A stretch of DNA of 6,018 nucleotides from Lachnospiraceae bacterium (GTDB taxonomy: Bacteria; Bacillota_A; Clostridia; Lachnospirales; Lachnospiraceae). A program made the translations under genes and the position numbers. Each line of letters starts with the position of its first letter. The stretch's first letter is position 1. The notes beneath the pieces were generated by a model. That model was not told the DNA's origin and searched no databases. It was given only the letters and a program-made list of their open reading frames with translations. The DNA lies in NCBI GenBank assembly GCA_017435025.1, contig JAFSFU010000311.1:1-6018 (forward strand). The letters run 5' to 3'. Positions 1 to 3,029 of the stretch are shown piece by piece.

Positions 1-1
1 A

Positions 2-112
2 GATGATTGTATCCTGATTATCAATCTTTACCACGAAAGAGAAGATTTTATGTGGCATCTGTTCGGTATTGATACCACTCCGCAGGAAACGATTGATTAT
101 TGGAAAGAGTAA
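2..112 (+). CDS. Unrecognised protein, C-terminal fragment (36 residues visible)
   Basis: This is an open frame running in from the left edge and ending at TAA 110-112. The visible tail reads as a soluble, acidic/aromatic protein end (…ILIINLYHERED…, …TPQETIDYWKE) with no membrane segment or recognisable motif. The residue composition looks like real protein rather than a chance frame, and no competing longer frame covers this stretch. The start and most of the gene lie outside the window, so no function is offered. It runs in the same direction as the next gene but is separated from it by 123 bases containing a promoter-like element, so the two need not be co-transcribed. Confidence 0.55.
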   Translation, partial: DDCILIINLYHEREDFMWHLFGIDTTPQETIDYWKE

Positions 113-157
113 AAATATAGTGAAATACAGGATCAATACCCTCTGGCAATCATCGCC

Positions 158-175
158 AAGAAAAAATTTTTTCTT
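158..175. repeat. A6T6 perfect palindrome
   Basis: An 18-base perfect palindrome, AAGAAAAAATTTTTTCTT, lies between the upstream gene fragment and the promoter-like TATAAT at 181-186. An A-tract/T-tract of this kind is expected to give stiff or bent DNA and could act as an UP-like element. The T-run might also help end transcription of the upstream gene, but the only preceding hairpin (TGGC 144-147 with GCCA 155-158) is too weak to call a terminator. The palindrome is seen; its role is inferred. Confidence 0.35.
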
Positions 176-180
176 CATAG

Positions 181-186
181 TATAAT
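181..186 (+). promoter_or_regulatory. Candidate -10 box of the 236-712 gene
   Basis: A perfect TATAAT lies 49 bases upstream of the ATG at 236. No good -35 hexamer is found at 16-18 bases upstream (the region reads AAGAAA), so the promoter would rely on the adjacent A/T tract or on an activator. The dyad at 198-216 would fall just downstream of the predicted start site, a position suited to repression. Confidence 0.4.
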
Positions 187-197
187 CTGAATGTGAT

Positions 198-216
198 TTA
201 AATGATTTGCATTTAA
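198..216. promoter_or_regulatory. Dyad operator candidate (TTAAATG-N5-CATTTAA)
   Basis: This inverted repeat has perfect 7-base arms (198-204 and 210-216) around the spacer ATTTG. Its core, AATGATTTGCAT (201-212), recurs exactly at 1098-1109 upstream of the XRE regulator gene. Here it lies between the candidate -10 box and the ribosome binding site of the 236-712 gene. Size and symmetry are typical of sites bound by small dimeric helix-turn-helix repressors. That the XRE protein encoded at 782-1063 binds here is inference. Confidence 0.5.
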
Positions 217-235
217 TTATGAAAGGAGATTAACT

Positions 236-712
236 ATGAATAGAGGAACAAAAGCGCAGATGGTTGAGTTTATCAATAAACGTTGTCGTGTGAATGGAAA
301 AAAGATTCCAAAGAAACAGCTGAATCAGATCGAGAAAGAAAAATTGTTGGAGATCATTAACAGTCAGCCGGCGATGGCGGAGGCATATAAGGAGTTTTTG
401 AAGGTTGACAATATGTTGGTAGTTACGATTCCACCTCGAAAAGGATATGAAGATGCCGCATTAAAACTGGAGCAGCTGGTACATCGTGTTGTAGAGAATC
501 CCAAGTCTTTTGTGGCACTTACAGAGGTTCAGAATTTTATCGGGAAATTACCTTACGGTTCCGTGCCGTATGAAACACTGAATCGTTTAGCTGTAAAGGC
601 GGGAGAATGCGAACCGGGTACTGCTTTTCTTCTACTGGAATATTGTGCGAAACAGGAGGAATACAGGGCGGAGAGATTGAAAGAGCAGGCACAGGAAGAT
701 AGAAGTCAATAG
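236..712 (+). CDS. Basic helical protein of unknown function, 158 residues
   Basis: I do not recognise this protein. It is soluble, with no signal peptide or membrane segment. Residues about 5-45 are lysine-rich and read as two helices joined by a turn (TKAQMVEFINKRC, then NGKKIPKKQLNQIEKEKLLEII). This resembles the helix-extended-helix pattern of SAP/HeH/Rho-N-type nucleic-acid-binding modules; the resemblance is by eye only. The middle (about 65-130) is mixed helical, and the tail (EEYRAERLKEQAQEDRSQ) is a charged helix. The start is well supported by AAGGAG at 223-228, seven bases before the ATG. The gene stands alone, with its own -10 candidate and an intrinsic terminator ten bases after the stop. 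The 12-base word upstream, shared with the XRE gene, suggests common control. A role in DNA binding or mobile-element maintenance is possible but unproven. Confidence 0.75.
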   Translation: MNRGTKAQMVEFINKRCRVNGKKIPKKQLNQIEKEKLLEIINSQPAMAEAYKEFLKVDNMLVVTIPPRKGYEDAALKLEQLVHRVVENPKSFVALTEVQNFIGKLPYGSVPYETLNRLAVKAGECEPGTAFLLLEYCAKQEEYRAERLKEQAQEDRSQ

Positions 713-721
713 AATAGAACA

Positions 722-767
722 GGCATCCACTTTGCGATTGAGAGATCGTGAGGTGGGTGCCTTTTTT
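722..767 (+). terminator. Intrinsic terminator of the 236-712 gene
   Basis: GGCATCCAC (722-730) pairs with GTGGGTGCC (753-761), with one G-U pair. An inner CGAT/ATCG stem (735-738 with 745-748) sits inside it, and six T residues follow (762-767). It lies ten bases after the stop of the forward gene and 14 bases past the end of the convergent XRE gene. On the other strand it is followed only by a loose T-rich stretch, so it may also weakly end the XRE transcript. Confidence 0.88.
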
Positions 768-781
768 GTTTATTGCATCTC

Positions 782-1063
782 TTACTTTCTTTCGGCTCCT
801 GGAAATATATAACTGTCGGCATTATCCGATGTTTGTCGAAATTCTAGTAACTTATATGGAGGAATCTGAAGGACATCAGCTATCAGAAAAAGGGTATCCA
901 GAGAAATACTGGTTTTCATATTTGGAGCTTCGATGTTTGAAATATGAGTTCGGCTTAAATCGGTAAATTCGGCAAGATCCATTTGGGTGAGATTTCGGAG
1001 TTTACGGTAATAGGAAATATTTAATCCTACTTGTTTGTAATAACATTCGAATTGTGTTTTCAT
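782..1063 (-). CDS. XRE-family (Cro/C1-type) helix-turn-helix regulator, 93 residues
   Basis: A small DNA-binding regulator. Residues about 12-68 form the five-helix Cro/C1 fold: GLNISYYRKLRNLTQMDLAE gives helices 1-2, DLSRTHISNIE is the recognition-helix region with the usual S-x-x-I-S-x-I-E pattern, and SLDTLFLIADVLQIPPYKLLEF gives the closing helices. A tail of about 20 residues has no evident function, so this is a single-domain protein that probably acts as a dimeric repressor. The start is supported by AGGAGG (minus strand, 1072-1077), eight bases before the ATG. The gene is convergent with the unknown gene to its left and divergent from the SARP-like regulator. The word AATGATTTGCAT overlaps its own promoter region, suggesting autoregulation, and related TTTGCA elements extend toward the SARP promoter. 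The family call is firm; targets are inferred. A 72-codon forward frame overlapping it is treated as a shadow. Confidence 0.9.
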   Translation of the reverse strand: MKTQFECYYKQVGLNISYYRKLRNLTQMDLAEFTDLSRTHISNIEAPNMKTSISLDTLFLIADVLQIPPYKLLEFRQTSDNADSYIFPGAERK

Positions 1064-1097
1064 TCTACAAGCCTCCTGCGACTATTTTACACAATAT

Positions 1098-1109
1098 AAT
1101 GATTTGCAT
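1098..1109. promoter_or_regulatory. Second copy of the AATGATTTGCAT operator candidate
   Basis: This is an exact 12-base match to 201-212. Here the surrounding dyad is imperfect (TAATG-ATTTG-CATAA, 1097-1111, with one mismatched pair). It abuts a possible minus-strand -10 box, TATATT (plus-strand 1093-1098), for the XRE gene, so a bound protein would block that promoter. The -35 region of that promoter is poor. Two further TTTGCA elements lie at 1130-1135 and 1145-1150. Confidence 0.45.
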
Positions 1110-1145
1110 AAACAAAACTAAACATTGCTTTTGCAAATATGTAGT

Positions 1146-1174
1146 TTGCAATAGGAATGAATACATGTTATAAT
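1146..1174 (+). promoter_or_regulatory. Extended -10 sigma-A promoter of the SARP-like regulator
   Basis: TTGCAA (1146-1151) is separated by exactly 17 bases from a perfect TATAAT (1169-1174), which is preceded by TGT (1166-1168), making an extended -10. Transcription should begin near 1181. The -35 box coincides with one of the TTTGCA elements (1145-1150), and a second TTTGCAA copy starts 15 bases upstream at 1130. A regulator that reads TTTGCA would therefore directly affect polymerase binding. Confidence 0.75.
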
Positions 1175-1193
1175 TAAAAAAACGAGGAGAAAA

Positions 1194-1208
1194 TATGCAG
1201 ATTGCATA
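1194..1208. promoter_or_regulatory. Leader dyad TATGC-AGATT-GCATA, coinciding with a four-codon mini-frame
   Basis: A perfect 5-base-arm inverted repeat lies in the predicted untranslated leader of the SARP-like gene. Its right half, GATTGCATAA, resembles the operator candidate GATTTGCATAA at 1101-1111, with one base less. The same bases form a mini-frame ATG CAG ATT GCA TAA (1195-1209) preceded by GAGGAG (1184-1189) at five bases. It could be an operator half-site, a leader peptide MQIA, or both. The predicted transcript start is only a few bases before that GAGGAG, which argues somewhat for the operator reading. Confidence 0.35.
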
Positions 1209-1235
1209 ATTATTAATATAGAGCGGGGAGAATAC

Positions 1236-2465
1236 ATGGAAAATACAAGCAAAAAACTGACGGTTGTCATGTTGAATGGATTTTTTATTGCAAAAGGCGA
1301 CGATTTTCTGCCGCTGGCGAAGTTTGGTAATTCAAAGCTTTTGGAATTGCTGCAGATTTTATTAAGATATGGTAAAAGTGGCATTTCAAGAATTCAGTTG
1401 CTTCAGATGTTATATGACGATGACGCCGTTAGCGATAAGAATCATAGTTTGGATAGTTTGGTGTATCGTTTGAAGCAGGTAATGATTCAGTCTGACATGA
1501 TTGACGATGAATTTGTCGTTATCAAGAATGGGGTTTATCGATGGAGTGATTCATTTCTGGCAGATGTGGATGTGCATGAATTTGAGGCGATGGTGGAAAA
1601 GGCCAAATCTGCAAGTATAGAAGAAACGTATACATGTCTTGTGGACGCATTTTATTTATATGAAGAAGGATTCCTTTCTGATCGTCCGGAACGACCGTGG
1701 ATTACAGAGGAGAGAACATATTTAAAAAATCTATATACAACTTGTGTTTGTGAACTCGGTAAGATATTTGAACAAAGAGAAAAGTTTCAGGCATTGTATG
1801 AGTTGTATTCGAAAGCCGCGGATCTTTATCCTTATGACGAATGGCAGGCGTGGCAGATTCTTGCACTGCAGTATATGGGACAGTTTGAAGAGGCACATAA
1901 ATTGTACGAACGTACAGTAAAAATGTATTCAGAGGACCTGGGACTTCCATTGTCGCAAAATATGTTGGATGTCATTCAGAAAATGAGTCATAATATTTTA
2001 AACTCTGTTGATTCTCTGCATGAAATAAAAGAACGGCTTGACGAGGATTTGAACGATAATGGTGCATTTTATTGTTCCTATCCGAGTTTTATTGATATTT
2101 ATCGTTTTGTCAGTCGTACGGTGGAGCGAAGCGGACAATCCATATTTTTTATGGTGTGCAGTGTGACGTATCTGAATCCGTCCGGTCGTAAGAGTGCAAA
2201 AGCCGGAGAAGCTCTGAAAGATGCGATCAGTGCAGCGCTTCGCAAAGGTGACAGTTATACGCAATACAGCAATAATCAGTATCTGATTCTTTTATCCGGT
2301 ACGAAGAACGAGAATTGTGAGATGATCTTCGAGCGGATTCGAAAGGAATTTAAGAAGAAAAACAGAAATTCCAATTGTGATCTGGAATATTATTATTCAG
2401 AGGTTCATAATACATTTGAAACTGAAAAAACGATTACATTTAAAAACAAGAAAATACTTTGGTAA
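1236..2465 (+). CDS. SARP/AfsR-like regulator: winged helix + BTAD + degenerate GGDEF-like domain
   Basis: A predicted cytoplasmic transcription activator of 409 residues. Residues about 8-105 fit an OmpR/SARP-type winged helix, with the effector helices around SRIQLLQMLYDDD and HSLDSLVYRLKQ. Residues about 112-250 form a BTAD domain, the TPR-like partner of SARP regulators, beginning VDVHEFEAMV and ending with the characteristic LYERTVKMYSEDLGLPLS. Residues about 277-375 resemble a GGDEF domain that has lost its active site. The segment GDSYTQYSNNQYLILLSGT matches the usual sDxxxRYGGDEFxxLLPGT layout, but GGDEF is replaced by SNNQY (residues 345-349), and no metal-binding acidic pair is seen near VCSVTYLN (307-314). 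Diguanylate cyclase activity is therefore not expected; a ligand-sensing or dimerisation role is inferred. GGGGAG (1225-1230) lies five bases before the ATG. A strong terminator follows, and the next genes encode a surface-protein operon, its likely target. Confidence 0.87.
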   Translation: MENTSKKLTVVMLNGFFIAKGDDFLPLAKFGNSKLLELLQILLRYGKSGISRIQLLQMLYDDDAVSDKNHSLDSLVYRLKQVMIQSDMIDDEFVVIKNGVYRWSDSFLADVDVHEFEAMVEKAKSASIEETYTCLVDAFYLYEEGFLSDRPERPWITEERTYLKNLYTTCVCELGKIFEQREKFQALYELYSKAADLYPYDEWQAWQILALQYMGQFEEAHKLYERTVKMYSEDLGLPLSQNMLDVIQKMSHNILNSVDSLHEIKERLDEDLNDNGAFYCSYPSFIDIYRFVSRTVERSGQSIFFMVCSVTYLNPSGRKSAKAGEALKDAISAALRKGDSYTQYSNNQYLILLSGTKNENCEMIFERIRKEFKKKNRNSNCDLEYYYSEVHNTFETEKTITFKNKKILW

Positions 2466-2493
2466 GGTAAAATAAAAAAGTAAAAAGACCGTT

Positions 2494-2532
2494 AAAAGGG
2501 CTCTGTGCGAGGTATCTCGTAAGAGCCCTTTT
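2494..2532 (+). terminator. Strong intrinsic terminator after the SARP-like gene
   Basis: AAAAGGGCTCT (2494-2504) pairs perfectly with AGAGCCCTTTT (2522-2532). An inner stem (2506-2511 with 2516-2521, containing CGAG/CTCG) has a GTAT loop. The A-run before and T-run after make it plausible in both directions. It lies 28 bases after the regulator's stop and should insulate the regulator from the downstream operon, which therefore needs its own promoter. Confidence 0.88.
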
Positions 2533-2540
2533 GTTATGAT
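2532..2540 (+). promoter_or_regulatory. Candidate extended -10 (TGTTATGAT) for the surface-protein operon
   Basis: TGT followed by TATGAT (2535-2540) gives an extended -10, close in form to TGTTATAAT before the regulator gene. No -35-like hexamer occurs at 16-18 bases; that position falls inside the right part of the terminator hairpin (about 2511-2518). A weak -35 with a good -10 is typical of activator-dependent promoters, which would suit control by the SARP-like protein. Transcription would start near 2547, giving a leader of about 22 bases. No direct heptamer repeats of the classical SARP kind were seen. Confidence 0.4.
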
Positions 2541-2568
2541 TACACCATAAGAGTGAAGGATGTGTTAT

Positions 2569-3027
2569 ATGAGAAAAATCAGTGTAAATATATCGGCTCC
2601 CAATCTTGCAGCAATCTGCATCGATCGGGGAGAAAGCGAACATTATATCGGAAGATTGTATCATAAGTACCATGTGGGACCAATCGAGTTTCATGATCTT
2701 GGTTATCTGCTATCACAGATTGATAAATTATGTGATATAAGCGGTTATCCGCAGAGTACAACGATGAGTCGCACATTCGCAGAAAAGAAGAGTACTTCAG
2801 GAGAGGGGGCTTTGCAAGTGGCAGATTTTGAACAGATTTTAGATCAAAAAGGCGGCTTGGCTACCTTTGTCGTCCATGTGAAATATCGCCAGCACTCCAC
2901 ATGGCAAGGCGAGATTGTTTGGGCCGAAAAGAATAAAAAGCAAACTTTTCGAAGTGCACTGGAGTTATTAAAGTTGATCGATAATGCGTTAGAAGACGAT
3001 GAAGATATAGAAGAAGGGAGGGCATGA
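2569..3027 (+). CDS. Uncharacterised cytoplasmic protein preceding the surface adhesin, 152 residues
   Basis: I can name no function. The protein has no signal peptide or membrane segment. It falls into two parts. Residues about 1-70 (MRKISVNISAPNLAAICIDR…, HVGPIEFHDLGYLLSQIDKL) are mixed strand and helix. Residues about 90-147 (GGLATFVVHVKYRQHSTWQGEIVWAE, then FRSALELLKLIDNALE) look like two beta strands around a tryptophan-rich turn followed by a helix, and the protein ends in an acidic tail, EDDEDIEEGRA. From memory, similar TFVVHVxYRQxxTWQGxxxWAE proteins occur beside large surface proteins in Clostridia; this is recalled, not checked. ATG 2569 is chosen because AAGGA (2556-2560) is eight bases before it. 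ATG 2560, in the same frame, has no room for a ribosome binding site. The stop lies two bases before GTG 3030, so this gene and the adhesin are almost certainly co-transcribed, perhaps with translational coupling. Confidence 0.8.
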   Translation: MRKISVNISAPNLAAICIDRGESEHYIGRLYHKYHVGPIEFHDLGYLLSQIDKLCDISGYPQSTTMSRTFAEKKSTSGEGALQVADFEQILDQKGGLATFVVHVKYRQHSTWQGEIVWAEKNKKQTFRSALELLKLIDNALEDDEDIEEGRA

Positions 3028-3029
3028 TC

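Noticed and set aside
144..172. Hairpin TGGC/GCCA followed by A and T runs as a terminator for the first gene fragment
   Set aside because: There are only four base pairs, with an A-run between stem and T-run, so it is too weak to call a terminator.
748..966. Forward 72-codon frame (MRWVPFLF…)
   Set aside because: It lies wholly opposite the well-supported XRE gene apart from its first bases, begins inside the terminator hairpin, and has no ribosome binding site.
1118..1384. Minus-strand 88-codon frame over the divergent promoter and the start of the regulator gene
   Set aside because: It covers a consensus promoter and the 5' end of the SARP-like gene on the opposite strand, has no supporting signals, and its composition looks like an antisense shadow.
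2560..2568. Alternative upstream ATG for the 152-residue protein
   Set aside because: The ribosome binding site AAGGA directly abuts this ATG, leaving no spacing. ATG 2569 has the normal eight-base gap.
3024..3029. ATG 3024 as the adhesin start (ATGA overlap)
   Set aside because: GGGAGG is only two bases upstream of it. GTG 3030 has eight-base spacing and gives a typical MKLSQ signal-peptide start. It is not fully excluded; it would add two residues only.
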